DNA of 51,729 bases, taken from positions 1 to 51,729 of the forward strand of contig JAFXAQ010000056.1 of NCBI GenBank assembly GCA_017516925.1, given 5' to 3'. The translations under genes were made by a program, and so were the position numbers. Positions 1-7,447 of this stretch are shown piece after piece. The DNA comes from Oscillospiraceae bacterium (GTDB taxonomy: Bacteria > Bacillota > Clostridia > Oscillospirales > Oscillospiraceae). How positions within the stretch are numbered: the stretch's first letter is position 1; every line of letters starts with the position of its first letter. Under the pieces are notes generated by a model. It saw nothing but the letters and a program-made list of their open reading frames with translations. It did no database searches and was not told the origin of the DNA.

Positions 1-254
1 GAAGCCATAGAGGTAGTGCCGTTGAGGATCTCTTCAAAGTTATAGCCGTTTTCCTTGGCTGCAAAATTGGTCAGAGTGTTCTTAACGACGGTGTACTCAA
101 CACCAGCGTCACGGAACTGCTTACGCAGGTCGGTATCCTGAGCCACGTTGATGCCCTTGTAGTCCACAAAGACAATGGAAGTCGCTTCCTTAATCTTGCA
201 GGACAGAGCTTCAACAACAGCCTTTTTGCTCTCAAGAACCTTTGCGTTGGGCAT
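1..254 (-). CDS. rplJ: 50S ribosomal protein L10, N-terminal part (cut by window edge)
   Basis: L10 anchors the L7/L12 stalk to 23S rRNA and recruits translation factors. About 84 N-terminal codons are visible; the 3' end lies outside the window. The protein starts MPNAKVLESK and contains IVFVDYKGI and VVKNTLTNFAAKE, typical of the L10 RNA-binding domain. The ATG at 254 is preceded by GGAGGTG. A leader with a terminator hairpin and a consensus promoter lies directly upstream. Unusually, rplA is not its immediate upstream neighbour: about 1.6 kb carrying four unrelated small genes separates them. The identification is secure. Confidence 0.95.
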   Translation of the reverse strand, partial: MPNAKVLESKKAVVEALSCKIKEATSIVFVDYKGINVAQDTDLRKQFRDAGVEYTVVKNTLTNFAAKENGYNFEEILNGTTSMA

Positions 255-376
255 ATATTTCACCTCCGAAAAAAATGTCTTCCTGCCAAAAGACAGGAAG
301 ACACGCATAAAAACTCATTCAGCGCACCTCGGCAGGAATTATGGCATAGCCACCTGCTGTCTCTGGCAACTCATAT
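255..376 (-). ncRNA. Ribosomal protein L10 leader (cis-regulatory attenuator)
   Basis: The roughly 120-nt untranslated leader runs from a consensus promoter to the rplJ start. It ends in a strong hairpin with a T-run just before the ribosome binding site. Its position matches the Firmicutes L10 leader family, in which excess L10(L12)4 binds the leader and favours termination. The family assignment rests on position and the attenuator, not on a covariance-model search. Confidence 0.7.
269..303 (-). terminator. Attenuator hairpin in the rplJ leader
   Basis: On the minus strand, arms TGTCTTCCTG (303-294) and CAGGAAGACA (285-276) form a 10-bp stem with an 8-nt loop, followed by seven Ts at 275-269. 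The T-run abuts the rplJ ribosome binding site, as expected for conditional termination before L10. Confidence 0.85.
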
Positions 377-405
377 ATATTAGCAGGTCAGTGCGCAATT
401 GTCAA
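377..405 (-). promoter_or_regulatory. Sigma-A promoter of rplJ
   Basis: TTGACA (405-400) and TAATAT (382-377) are separated by exactly 17 bp. The -35 box overlaps the TGA stop codon of the upstream gene (404-402). Confidence 0.85.
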
Positions 406-713
406 GTGTTATTTAAAATTTTATGTGTAATTTCTGCATTTTCTTCAAGCTTTTCTATTTTTTGGCGAATCTCACGCATATTTTCCGCATCATTTTCAAA
501 ATTCAATTCCAAAGCATCACAGAGCTTGCGTAGCGCAATGGTTAAAATCAGGGAAGTCAGTGTTGCTGTAATCAGTAAAAAAGCCACGGTAATTTTCATA
601 GTGGGGCTCATAGAGGATGTGTTATAGGATAAGAAATACATTGCTGTAACAAATGCGTTGACAGCGCCTAAAAGGGCAGAAACGGTGGTCAGCCGTTTGG
701 TTGCGTAATACAT
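402..713 (-). CDS. Small membrane protein with C-terminal coiled coil, function unknown
   Basis: This 103-aa protein is not recognised. Two hydrophobic helices lie at about residues 9-28 and 40-62. A charged, heptad-like segment follows at about 65-100, rich in E/K with repeated I/L, so it is probably a cytoplasmic coiled coil. The ATG at 713 is chosen because GAGGTG lies 6 nt upstream; an in-frame ATG at 755 lacks such a site. It has its own promoter (743-771). Its stop codon is embedded in the rplJ -35 box, so its transcription probably runs into the rplJ leader. The gene sits between rplA and rplJ, which is not usual for this ribosomal cluster. Confidence 0.6.
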   Translation of the reverse strand: MYYATKRLTTVSALLGAVNAFVTAMYFLSYNTSSMSPTMKITVAFLLITATLTSLILTIALRKLCDALELNFENDAENMREIRQKIEKLEENAEITHKILNNT

Positions 714-742
714 GGTAAACACCTCGATTTTATTTTGTATGA

Positions 743-771
743 ATTTTATCACCAAACATAATCCGTGTCAA
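743..771 (-). promoter_or_regulatory. Promoter of the small coiled-coil membrane protein gene
   Basis: TTGACA (771-766) and TAAAAT (748-743) with a 17-bp spacer lie 30 bp upstream of the chosen ATG. Confidence 0.75.
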
Positions 772-846
772 GGAGGAATAATGAACCTCCGGTGTTTGTG
801 TTTTTCTGCACAATTAATATAATTTTACTTTTTGCACCGAAGGGAC

Positions 847-875
847 TTGTCGTTTTCTGCATGTCAGGCTATAAT
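847..875 (+). promoter_or_regulatory. Promoter of the three-paralogue small membrane protein array
   Basis: TTGTCG (847-852) and TATAAT (870-875) with a 17-bp spacer lie 42 bp before the first gene of the array. No comparable promoter was seen before the second or third gene, so the three are probably co-transcribed. Confidence 0.7.
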
Positions 876-917
876 ATAAATAGAAAACGAATGAGACGTT
901 GGAAAGGAGCACTCGTT

Positions 918-1190
918 ATGAAGCCTGAGATTCGTGACCCGTATTTTATGTCCCCGGCAGCTGAGGTGGGCAAAAAGCAAACCCAACGGGATATCGGCGT
1001 ACCGTACCTCCCTATGGATGGCGACGGTGTAGAGGAACTTGCAGAGCCGATTTCCGGTAATGCCAAGCTGAGAAAGATGCTTAAAATCGCAGGCATTGTA
1101 GTGCTTGCTGCGTTGTTTGTCGGCTTGGGCGTGGTTGTGCTTTCGGACCTGTCCGCAGATATGTTCCGAATTAATCCTCCAATTGGATAG
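918..1190 (+). CDS. Small single-pass membrane protein, array copy 1, function unknown
   Basis: This 90-aa protein is of unrecognised function. Layout: a short N-terminal motif (PYFMSPAAEVG, residues 9-18), a polar segment with DGDGVEELAEPISG (34-47), a basic stretch (KLRKMLK), one hydrophobic helix (about 55-76), and a short tail with FRINP. The next two genes share this layout and several of the same positions, so they are paralogues. AAGGAG lies 8 nt before the ATG. No signal-peptidase site is evident. The basic residues before the helix predict a cytoplasmic N-terminus and an extracellular tail. Confidence 0.65.
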   Translation: MKPEIRDPYFMSPAAEVGKKQTQRDIGVPYLPMDGDGVEELAEPISGNAKLRKMLKIAGIVVLAALFVGLGVVVLSDLSADMFRINPPIG

Positions 1191-1241
1191 AGGTGCATAT
1201 TTCTTCGGTAGTGCGTATTTTCTATGAAAAGGAGATTTGCT

Positions 1242-1544
1242 ATGAAACGTGAAGTTAAGGATTTGGAGTTTTTTCTGTGCCCGACTACAGAAATTGACGT
1301 AGGTCGGCAGGGAGGACGTGGCGGTATCAATCAAACTGAAATACCCCTTTCACCTAAAGGTAGCAGTGCTATAGAGGAAAATGCAGAACCGATTTCTCAC
1401 GGAGAAAAGGTGAAAAAAGCGCTCAAAATCGCAGCAATTATCGCTGTTGTCGCCTTGTTTGTGGGCTTTGCCGTTGCTTTTGTGGTGAACAACCCGGAAC
1501 TGTTCAAAATCGAACCCTCCGGAAAACCCATCTGGAAGTGGTAA
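1242..1544 (+). CDS. Small single-pass membrane protein, array copy 2, function unknown
   Basis: A 100-aa paralogue of the preceding gene. It has FFLCPTTEIDVG at residues 10-21, ENAEPIS at 46-52, the basic stretch KVKKALK, a hydrophobic helix at about 62-82 and the tail motif LFKIEP. AAGGAG stands before the ATG at 1242. An in-frame ATG at 1224 is less likely because it lies upstream of that site. The tail is longer than in the other copies and ends in aromatic and basic residues (WKW). Function unknown. Confidence 0.65.
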   Translation: MKREVKDLEFFLCPTTEIDVGRQGGRGGINQTEIPLSPKGSSAIEENAEPISHGEKVKKALKIAAIIAVVALFVGFAVAFVVNNPELFKIEPSGKPIWKW

Positions 1545-1637
1545 TACCTAAAGGACAATCCAGAGTAGGGAATGACCTATGTGTCATTCCGGAATAGTAA
1601 TGCAAAAGGTATTCAGGCAAAGGAAAGGAGAAGCCTT

Positions 1638-1925
1638 ATGAAACGTGAAAAAAATAATTATGACTTTTTTATCTCTCCTATAACGGAGGTGGGTGACCCC
1701 AGAAGCGCAAAGGGTATCCGTGAAACCGGCTTGCCTCATATACCCAGCACAGGTGACGGAATTGCGGAAAACACAGAACCGGTCTCCGGAGACGGGAAAC
1801 TGAAGAAAATCCTTAAGATTGTAGCAATTATTGCGGTTGTTGCGGTTCTTGCTGGCATAGGCGTTGCTATCTTTTCGGAGATGGGACCGGATTTCTTTAA
1901 AATCCAGCCGTCAATCAATCCGTAA
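1638..1925 (+). CDS. Small single-pass membrane protein, array copy 3, function unknown
   Basis: A 95-aa third paralogue. It has DFFISPITEVGDP at residues 9-21, GDGIAENTEPVSGDGKLKKILK before the helix (39-60), a helix at about 59-79, and the tail FFKIQP. Copies 2 and 3 both begin MKRE and all three have an AAAGGAG site, consistent with duplication of a whole gene-plus-RBS unit. A hairpin at 1941-1972 closes the array and faces the convergent rplA. Function unknown. Confidence 0.65.
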   Translation: MKREKNNYDFFISPITEVGDPRSAKGIRETGLPHIPSTGDGIAENTEPVSGDGKLKKILKIVAIIAVVAVLAGIGVAIFSEMGPDFFKIQPSINP

Positions 1926-1940
1926 TAGTATGCAAACGGA

Positions 1941-1972
1941 ACACCCCCAAAGCCATCAGGCTTTGGGGGTGT
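1941..1972. terminator. Hairpin between convergent small-protein array and rplA
   Basis: Perfect 14-bp stem (1941-1954 and 1959-1972) with loop ATCA. T-runs on either side are weak, so efficiency is uncertain, but the position suits a shared bidirectional terminator. Confidence 0.7.
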
Positions 1973-1988
1973 TGTTCGTCAGATGCGA

Positions 1989-2681
1989 TTAGGCGTATTT
2001 GGTAGTGTTAACCTTAACGCCAGGGCCCATGGTGGAAACAACCACGCAGGACTTGATATACTGACCCTTGGCTGCAGCGGGCTTAGCCTTCACAACAGCG
2101 TTCATCAGGGTGTCCATATTCTCGGTCAGCTTTTCAGTGCCGAAGGAAACCTTGCCAATGGGGCAGTGGATGATGTTGGTCTTGTCCAGACGGTACTCGA
2201 CCTTACCGGCCTTGATTTCCTGAACAGCAGCGCCAACGTTGGGGGTCACAGTGCCGGCCTTGGGAGAGGGCATCAAACCCTTGGGGCCCAAAACCTTACC
2301 CAGACGGCCAACCAGGCCCATCATATCGGGAGAAGCAACAACCACGTCGAACTCAAACCAGTTCTCCTTGGTAATCTTCTCAACCAGCTCCATGCCGCCA
2401 ACATAGTCAGCGCCTGCAGCCTTTGCGTCTTCAACCTTTGCGTCCTTAGCGAACACCAGAACGCGGCGGGTCTTACCGGTACCGTTGGGCAGAACCACGG
2501 CGCCACGAACCTGCTGGTCAGCGTGACGGGAGTCAACACCCAACTTGATGTGCAGCTCAACAGTCTCGTCGAACTTAGCGGAAGCGCCCTTCACAACCAG
2601 ATCCAGGGCTTCGGCGGGATCATACTGAACAGAGCGGTCAATCAGCTTGGCGCTCTCTTTATACTTTTTACCTCTAAACAC
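1989..2681 (-). CDS. rplA: 50S ribosomal protein L1
   Basis: L1 binds 23S rRNA at the mobile E-site stalk and, in many bacteria, represses its own operon by binding the mRNA leader. The 230-aa length is normal, and [11 protein letters not shown] and the surrounding region are diagnostic. The start is GTG at 2681, chosen because AAGGAGG precedes it at good spacing and the sequence continues FRGKKYKE, the usual L1 N-terminus. It follows rplK after a 77-nt gap in the same operon and ends at a convergent hairpin rather than running on to rplJ. Confidence 0.96.
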   Translation of the reverse strand: MFRGKKYKESAKLIDRSVQYDPAEALDLVVKGASAKFDETVELHIKLGVDSRHADQQVRGAVVLPNGTGKTRRVLVFAKDAKVEDAKAAGADYVGGMELVEKITKENWFEFDVVVASPDMMGLVGRLGKVLGPKGLMPSPKAGTVTPNVGAAVQEIKAGKVEYRLDKTNIIHCPIGKVSFGTEKLTENMDTLMNAVVKAKPAAAKGQYIKSCVVVSTMGPGVKVNTTKYA

Positions 2682-2758
2682 TTGTTAAATCCTCCTTAAA
2701 GTGGTGATGCGGAAAAATCCTCCCACATTTCCGGGCAATTTCCCGGACAGAAAAGTAA

Positions 2759-3184
2759 TTAGTCAACGACAGTGACGCCCATGGAACGGCAAGTACCTGC
2801 AACCTGGCTTTCGGCAGCTTCCAGAGTATTGACATTCAAATCGGGCAGCTTGGTCTTAGCAATCTCAGTAATCTGAGCACGAGTAATCTGACCAACCTTG
2901 GTCTTGTTGGGAACACCGGAACCCTTGTCCAGACCGATTGCCTTCATAACCAGCAGGGGAGTGGGGGGGGTCTTAGTGATAAAGGTGAAGCTACGGTCGG
3001 CATAAACAGTGATCACAACGGGGATCTTATAGCCTTCCATGCTCTTGGTGCGGTCGTTGAATTCCTTGATGAATGCAGCGATGTTCACACCGTGCTGACC
3101 CAAAGCGGGACCAACAGGGGGGGATGCGGTAGCCTTAGCGGCGTTAATCTGAAGTTTGATAATACCAGTGACTTTCTGTGCCAT
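2759..3184 (-). CDS. rplK: 50S ribosomal protein L11
   Basis: L11 forms part of the GTPase-associated centre with 23S rRNA. The 141-aa protein begins [13 protein letters not shown] and contains the proline-rich [14 protein letters not shown], both diagnostic. The ATG at 3184 has GGAGGTG 8 nt upstream; the longer reading with GTG at 3193 would overlap that site and is rejected. It lies downstream of nusG, separated by a 100-nt leader that carries an L1-operator-like motif. Confidence 0.96.
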   Translation of the reverse strand: MAQKVTGIIKLQINAAKATASPPVGPALGQHGVNIAAFIKEFNDRTKSMEGYKIPVVITVYADRSFTFITKTPPTPLLVMKAIGLDKGSGVPNKTKVGQITRAQITEIAKTKLPDLNVNTLEAAESQVAGTCRSMGVTVVD

Positions 3185-3284
3185 TATAAGCACCTCCTGA
3201 ATAGAATGTGGTAGTATGCGTCTTGCGCATTTTTTGCGGGGTATTTACCCCTCCCACGTACGACCGGAAAACCGGTTGATGCGT
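3185..3284 (-). promoter_or_regulatory. Putative L1-binding leader upstream of rplK
   Basis: The nusG-rplK spacer contains GTGGGAGG on the minus strand (3257-3250) followed by GGGTAAATACCCC. GUGGGAGG is the core of the L1 site in 23S rRNA, which L1-operon leaders commonly mimic. The match is by eye; folding and a covariance search would be needed to confirm it. Confidence 0.4.
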
Positions 3285-3815
3285 TTATGGGTTGATGACT
3301 TCAATCTGATCAAGCTCAAACTCGACGGAAGTCTCGCGTCCGAACATGGTAACGACCACGCTGACGCTGTTCTTTTCGACCTCAATTGCCTCCACAACAC
3401 CGGTAAAGGAACTAAACGGACCGTCGAGAATGCTGACCGTATCGCCAACTGCGTAGTTGACAACAATTTCTTTCTTCTCAACACCCATCTGGTAAACCTC
3501 ATCGTCGGTCAGGGGAATGGGGTCATCTCCTGCAGCGCCTACGAAACCGGAGACACCGCGGATGCTTCTGATTGCGTGCCATGTATTGTCGCTGTAAACC
3601 ATCTTGACGAACACATAACCGGGGTAGAGCTTACGCTCATATGTTTTGCTGACACCGGATTCGTTAATCTCGGTAACAGTCTCCATAGGAATGGAGATAG
3701 CCAGGATTTGGTCCTGCAGCCCGCGGCTTTGCACCGTCTTTTCGATGGTGGCTTTTACAGTGTTCTCGTATGCGGAATAGGTATGGACTACATACCACTT
3801 TGCAGCTTCTGCCAT
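3285..3815 (-). CDS. nusG: Transcription termination/antitermination factor NusG
   Basis: NusG binds RNA polymerase and modulates elongation, pausing and coupling to translation. At 176 aa it has the NGN domain (WYVVHTYSAYENTV at the start, YPGYVFVKM near residue 65) and a C-terminal KOW domain (GDTVSILDGPFSSFTG). GGAG precedes the ATG at 3815. secE lies 14 nt upstream and rplK downstream, the standard order. Identification secure. Confidence 0.96.
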   Translation of the reverse strand: MAEAAKWYVVHTYSAYENTVKATIEKTVQSRGLQDQILAISIPMETVTEINESGVSKTYERKLYPGYVFVKMVYSDNTWHAIRSIRGVSGFVGAAGDDPIPLTDDEVYQMGVEKKEIVVNYAVGDTVSILDGPFSSFTGVVEAIEVEKNSVSVVVTMFGRETSVEFELDQIEVINP

Positions 3816-3829
3816 AGCTTGTCTCCTTC

Positions 3830-4063
3830 TTAGCCCTTGACGAGACTAATCAGCGAATCCACGCCGATGCGGGCCACTAAGTCAAACAGCCAGATGAAAA
3901 TACCTACGACGAGAACGCAGGCAAGGACAATCAGAGTGTTCTTCAGAACCTGCTTTGCAGTGGGCCACACGACCTTCTTCAGCTCGCTGCGGAGCTCACG
4001 GAAGTATCTGGCGATGGCTCTGCCGGCTCTAACGAACCAATTTGCTTTCTTAGCTTCTGCCAT
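3830..4063 (-). CDS. secE: Preprotein translocase subunit SecE
   Basis: SecE is the small essential subunit of the SecYEG translocon. The 77-aa single-pass form has the conserved amphipathic segment with ELRSELKKVVWPTAKQ (about residues 23-38) before one transmembrane helix (about 42-68). AAGGAGGT precedes the ATG. It lies between rpmG and nusG, as in many Firmicutes. Confidence 0.95.
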   Translation of the reverse strand: MAEAKKANWFVRAGRAIARYFRELRSELKKVVWPTAKQVLKNTLIVLACVLVVGIFIWLFDLVARIGVDSLISLVKG

Positions 4064-4075
4064 GGTGCGACCTCC

Positions 4076-4225
4076 TTACTTAGTCTCGTTGTGAATGGTG
4101 TGTTTCTTGCAGAATCTGCAATACTTCTTCATTTCGAGACGGTCAGGGTCATTCTTCTTGTTCTTCATAGTATCGTAGTTTCTTTGCTTGCACTCAGAGC
4201 ATCTCAAAGTGACTTTTACGCGCAT
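4076..4225 (-). CDS. rpmG: 50S ribosomal protein L33, zinc-binding form
   Basis: This 49-aa protein begins [17 protein letters not shown] and has two CxxC pairs (C9/C12 and C36/C39), so it is the zinc-containing L33 paralogue. AAGGAGGTG precedes the ATG at 4225. It is the first gene of the rpmG-secE-nusG-rplK-rplA transcription unit, downstream of a consensus promoter. Confidence 0.93.
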   Translation of the reverse strand: MRVKVTLRCSECKQRNYDTMKNKKNDPDRLEMKKYCRFCKKHTIHNETK

Positions 4226-4352
4226 AACGGCACCTCCTTAAAATTTGCCTCCCTGTATCACCCCGGCTAGAAAAATTTAGTAAGTGGTCAACTACAACAG
4301 CCACTCCGAGGCTGAAAAAGGGCATAATGTCCCTATTTCACAGGTAAAATCA

Positions 4353-4381
4353 ATTCTAACACAACCATTCCTGCAAGTCAA
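4353..4381 (-). promoter_or_regulatory. Promoter of the rpmG-secE-nusG-rplK-rplA operon
   Basis: TTGACT (4381-4376) and TAGAAT (4358-4353) with a 17-bp spacer. The roughly 120-nt leader to rpmG contains a small hairpin (CAGCCTC/GTGGCTG). Confidence 0.75.
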
Positions 4382-4415
4382 CAATTTTTTTCTTTATTTT
4401 TTATATATTTTGTTT

Positions 4416-4421
4416 TATAAT
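4416..4421 (+). promoter_or_regulatory. -10 box for yqgF
   Basis: TATAAT lies 31 bp before the yqgF ATG. No good -35 box is seen at the right distance in the T-rich upstream DNA. Confidence 0.5.
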
Positions 4422-4451
4422 GGGGAAAAGCAAATAACAGGAGATTATTTT

Positions 4452-4868
4452 ATGAAGCGAATCATGGGAATTGACTACGGAGATGCCCGGACCGGTGTTG
4501 CGGTTTCGGACCTTTTATGCACATTGGTTGGTTCAACCACAGTGATACACAGCCGCAATCGGGACAAGACGATTGCGGAAATTGTCCGTATGGTGGAAAG
4601 CACTGAAATCTGCGAAATTGTAGTTGGTCTTCCTAAAAATATGGACGGCTCCGAGGGAGCCAGAGCGGAGCTTTGCCGCAGCTTTGCAGAGGCATTACAG
4701 GAAGCCACCGGCTTGCCGGTTCATCTGTGGGATGAGCGCAGGACCACGGTGGAGGCGCACAACATTCTTTCCCAGCACAATTACCACGGAAAGAAGCGCA
4801 AGGATACCGTGGACGCTGTGGCAGCGTCGCTGATACTGGAGGGTTACCTTGCTTTTCGCGGGCGGTAA
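4452..4868 (+). CDS. yqgF: Holliday junction resolvase-like / pre-16S rRNA nuclease YqgF
   Basis: YqgF (RuvX) has an RNase H-like fold and is implicated in 5' maturation of 16S rRNA. The 138-aa protein has the N-terminal MGIDYGDARTGVAVSD with the first catalytic Asp, VVGLPKNMDG in the middle, and WDERRTT and DAVAAS near the end, all characteristic. The start at 4452 is preceded by CAGGAG; the long upstream extension of the frame has no such site. Its 3' end overlaps the convergent TauE-like gene by 25 bp. Confidence 0.92.
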   Translation: MKRIMGIDYGDARTGVAVSDLLCTLVGSTTVIHSRNRDKTIAEIVRMVESTEICEIVVGLPKNMDGSEGARAELCRSFAEALQEATGLPVHLWDERRTTVEAHNILSQHNYHGKKRKDTVDAVAASLILEGYLAFRGR

Positions 4869-5218
4869 CATACCTCCCGTAGTCCTGTAAGGAGCAAAAG
4901 AACCCCAAACAGCTTTCTGAAAATCCCGGTGTCCAGCTGCTTTCCCAGAACAGAGAACACACCAGCGCTGATGCATCCCAGCAGCACAGCCGGCAGAATT
5001 TTCTTTATATTCAGAGAGCCTTGCTTCCAGCGGAATACCGAGGAAATGATTGCGCCTGGAATAAAAAACAGCAGGTTGATATTTCTGGCAACGGAATGGT
5101 CGGTTCCAATCACCAGCGTCAACCAAAGCATTAAAAGACTTCCGCCGCCGACGCCAAGACCGGCGAGAAAGCCTAATACACTGCCAACCGCTAAAAGGAC
5201 TGGAAAGCTCTCTAGCAT
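4844..5218 (-). CDS. TauE/SafE family sulfite exporter-like protein, C-terminal half
   Basis: TauE/SafE proteins are membrane exporters of sulfite, sulfoacetate and related anions, built as two repeats of four helices. This 124-aa protein is about one repeat: glycine-rich FLAGLGVGGGSLLMLWL near residue 20, then hydrophobic helices. The ATG at 5218 overlaps the TAG of the upstream partner by 7 nt, so the two are translationally coupled. Together they make about 243 aa, the usual full length. Either the two halves assemble or this is a heterodimeric form. The transported anion cannot be read from the sequence. Confidence 0.8.
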   Translation of the reverse strand: MLESFPVLLAVGSVLGFLAGLGVGGGSLLMLWLTLVIGTDHSVARNINLLFFIPGAIISSVFRWKQGSLNIKKILPAVLLGCISAGVFSVLGKQLDTGIFRKLFGVLLLLTGLREVCYRPRKAR

Positions 5219-5571
5219 AAATACCGCACCCCACCCCATAAAATCAAAATTCCCAGAATTCTGTGCAGCCACAGCGTAGGAATTGCTTTTCCCCAAAGTC
5301 CTGAGAGGACCCCGCCCACAGCGCTGCCGATAAAATAGGGCAGAGGGGACAGCCAGTCAAAGCTTTGGATATCCAGCGAAAATGACAGTGACACAAGGCA
5401 AATTGGCAGAATGATTCCCACCGATGCCGGGAAAATCTCATCATCCTCCAATTCGGTAATTCCAGTGAGCAGCGGAACCAGAACCATCCCACCACCGGCG
5501 CCGAATAATCCGTTGACAGCCCCGGCGCAGGCCCCGGCTACCGCTATGCCAAATTTTTTAATTTTATGCAA
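5212..5571 (-). CDS. TauE/SafE family sulfite exporter-like protein, N-terminal half
   Basis: A 119-aa membrane protein with the N-terminal repeat signature AGAVNGLFGAGGGMVLVPLL (about residues 13-32) and further hydrophobic helices. The start is read as TTG at 5571 because AGGAGGTG lies just upstream (5584-5577) and no ATG is suitably placed. That site forms one arm of a perfect 13-bp hairpin (5577-5609), so initiation may be structurally controlled. The gene overlaps its partner by 7 nt. Confidence 0.78.
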   Translation of the reverse strand: MHKIKKFGIAVAGACAGAVNGLFGAGGGMVLVPLLTGITELEDDEIFPASVGIILPICLVSLSFSLDIQSFDWLSPLPYFIGSAVGGVLSGLWGKAIPTLWLHRILGILILWGGVRYLC

Positions 5572-5576
5572 ATAAA

Positions 5577-5609
5577 CACCTCCTGTGGAAATTTTCTCCA
5601 CAGGAGGTG
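5577..5609 (-). promoter_or_regulatory. Hairpin enclosing the ribosome binding site of the split TauE gene
   Basis: Perfect 13-bp inverted repeat with a 7-nt loop. On the minus strand the downstream arm (5589-5577) contains AGGAGGTG, and the upstream arm contains CACCTCCT and can sequester it. There is no T-run after it on the minus strand, so RBS occlusion is more likely than termination. Confidence 0.6.
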
Positions 5610-5633
5610 CTTTTATACATACATATAAAGAGG

Positions 5634-5663
5634 AAGGGTCACTGCTATTCGGCAGTGACCCTT
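5634..5663 (-). terminator. Terminator of the PrsA-like gene
   Basis: 12-bp stem (5663-5652 and 5645-5634) with a 6-nt loop, followed on the minus strand by a T-rich tail (TTCCTCTTT). It lies 5 nt after the stop codon. Confidence 0.8.
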
Positions 5664-5668
5664 AGATA

Positions 5669-7324
5669 TTAACCCAGAGTTACGCTCAGATTTATCTTGG
5701 AAGTGTTGCCCAGGGCACCTTCGATGGTGTCAACGATATCGTTATACCACTTCTCGTGGTCCTCAGCACGCATATCCTCAGAAATCATATAATTCCGGTA
5801 GTTCATCTCGCTGTCGCCAACGTAGTACATAACGTGGTAGCCGAACTCGGTTTCGATAACCTCGCAGTCACCGGGCTTACGGGAAGCGTCAATTGCCCAG
5901 TCACGGAAGTTGGTGACATACTCAGAATTCTTGTGAATGTTTTCAAACAGACCGCCGTCCTCCGCAGAGGTGTCGTCGCTGTGCTCCTTCACCAGCGCAA
6001 TGAAGGCTTCTTCTGTCTTCTCACCGTCATTCCAGGTCTTCAGGTAACCCTCGGCCTCAGTCTTGGCAGCAGCTTTCTCGTCATCAGTGTACTCCATTTC
6101 GCCGGATTCCTCGTTTTCGGTGCCGCCCTCGAACTCAACCAACAAATGACGCACATCGCCCATCTTGTCGGTGTTGTCGGACTTGCTGCCATACAGCGCC
6201 ACATAATAGCCGTTAGTTACAGTCGTTTCATTGCCGTCTTCGTCTGTAGAGGTGCTCTCATTGGGAATAGCAGCAATGTCGCCCTCTTTGCGGGATTCAT
6301 CAGCCAGCCACTTACCCAAGGTAGCGTTGATTTCCGTATAGAGGGTATCCTTCTGCTCGTTGACAACCACCTCGCTGCTCTCGTTGACCTCGGTGGCTTC
6401 TGCCAGCTGCTTCAATTCTTCCAGTGAGGTAGCGGTTGCCATGTTTTCTGCGGCAGCCTTTAAAGCAGCGCGGGCTACGTTGTTTTCCTCATCGGAATAC
6501 GTTATGTTACCTTCTTCGCCTTCGGTACCGCCTTCACGGAAGTCCGTGTAGCTCAGATAGGCATAGTGATAGTTATAGGAGTTGTAGTTACCTTCCTTGC
6601 CGTCCTCATATGTTTGAATATCAGACTCGGAATAGGTAAGGTTTTCGTTGTGCGCGGTAACATAAGCATCGGCAATGGCGCCACGCTCACAGTATTCGGT
6701 GTAGCTTTTTGCATCAGAACCGTATCCGTAGATGGCTCGCAGATACTGGCTGGTGTTGTTGTAGCCATACAGGGTTGCATAGCTTTCCAGATTGTGTTCA
6801 ATATGTTCCAGACTGTCGCGATCCTCCTGGGGGAGCTCAAAGCCGTCCTTCACAGCCAGATTGTACATAGTGTAATCCAGCTTGGCTGTTTCCAGAGCAC
6901 TGTCCAGGAAATACTCTGCCCAGGTCTTTCCTGTTTCCGCATCCTGCACCTGCTCATCCAGAGGTTTGGTGGTATCCAGACCCAGCGTTTCCAGATAGCT
7001 CTCAGCGTAATCAGAGAACTGGGTGTAGATATTGTTGTAGTACTCGTTGATAGCGTCAATATAATAGTAGCCGAAATCCACGGAGTTGATTTTGTTTTCT
7101 CCAACTGTTGCGGCAATGGTGTTTTTCTGGATGATACCGCTGTTATTCACAGCCCGGACACCAAGAACACCCAAAGCGATGACCACTACCAAAAGCATTG
7201 CCGATACAAATGCGATGGTATAGATTCTTAATTTCTTTGCTTCGGCCTGCTCAGCCTTCTGCTTCTCGGTCAAAAAAGCAGTCTCCATTTCCTTGCGGAG
7301 TTTCTTCTTATCTGTTGCGCTCAT
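5669..7324 (-). CDS. Membrane-anchored peptidylprolyl isomerase, PrsA/SurA-like
   Basis: A 551-aa extracellular foldase. A charged cytoplasmic N-terminus (1-32) is followed by one transmembrane helix (about 33-56). A long SurA-N-like helical region comes next, then a parvulin-type rotamase domain (about 385-505) with DVRHLLVEF, EDGGLF and EFGYHVMYYV. There is no lipobox, so unlike classical PrsA it is anchored by a signal-anchor helix. It is larger than typical PrsA (about 290 aa) owing to the expanded chaperone region and an acidic insert in the rotamase domain. It has its own promoter and terminator. Client proteins cannot be read from the sequence. Confidence 0.85.
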   Translation of the reverse strand: MSATDKKKLRKEMETAFLTEKQKAEQAEAKKLRIYTIAFVSAMLLVVVIALGVLGVRAVNNSGIIQKNTIAATVGENKINSVDFGYYYIDAINEYYNNIYTQFSDYAESYLETLGLDTTKPLDEQVQDAETGKTWAEYFLDSALETAKLDYTMYNLAVKDGFELPQEDRDSLEHIEHNLESYATLYGYNNTSQYLRAIYGYGSDAKSYTEYCERGAIADAYVTAHNENLTYSESDIQTYEDGKEGNYNSYNYHYAYLSYTDFREGGTEGEEGNITYSDEENNVARAALKAAAENMATATSLEELKQLAEATEVNESSEVVVNEQKDTLYTEINATLGKWLADESRKEGDIAAIPNESTSTDEDGNETTVTNGYYVALYGSKSDNTDKMGDVRHLLVEFEGGTENEESGEMEYTDDEKAAAKTEAEGYLKTWNDGEKTEEAFIALVKEHSDDTSAEDGGLFENIHKNSEYVTNFRDWAIDASRKPGDCEVIETEFGYHVMYYVGDSEMNYRNYMISEDMRAEDHEKWYNDIVDTIEGALGNTSKINLSVTLG

Positions 7325-7385
7325 TTGTTACATTCCTCTCGTTATGGTAGGATAGTGCGTCGTTCCTCGACACATAGTCTTAAGT

Positions 7386-7414
7386 ATTATATATGATAAT
7401 GTCAAAAGTTGCAA
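7386..7414 (-). promoter_or_regulatory. Promoter of the PrsA-like gene
   Basis: TTGCAA (7414-7409) and TATAAT (7391-7386) with a 17-bp spacer, 62 bp before the ATG. Confidence 0.75.
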
Positions 7415-7447
7415 GTGAAATTATTGTGAACTGGAAAAAATGAAAAA

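Noticed and set aside
772..790. Mini-ORF of 13 codons after AAGGAGG at 780
   Set aside because: It has a good RBS, but its start overlaps a GGAGG...CCTCC palindrome between divergent promoters and it shows no independent support.
1983..2699. 238-codon plus-strand open frame
   Set aside because: It is antisense to rplA and driven by that gene's codon pattern.
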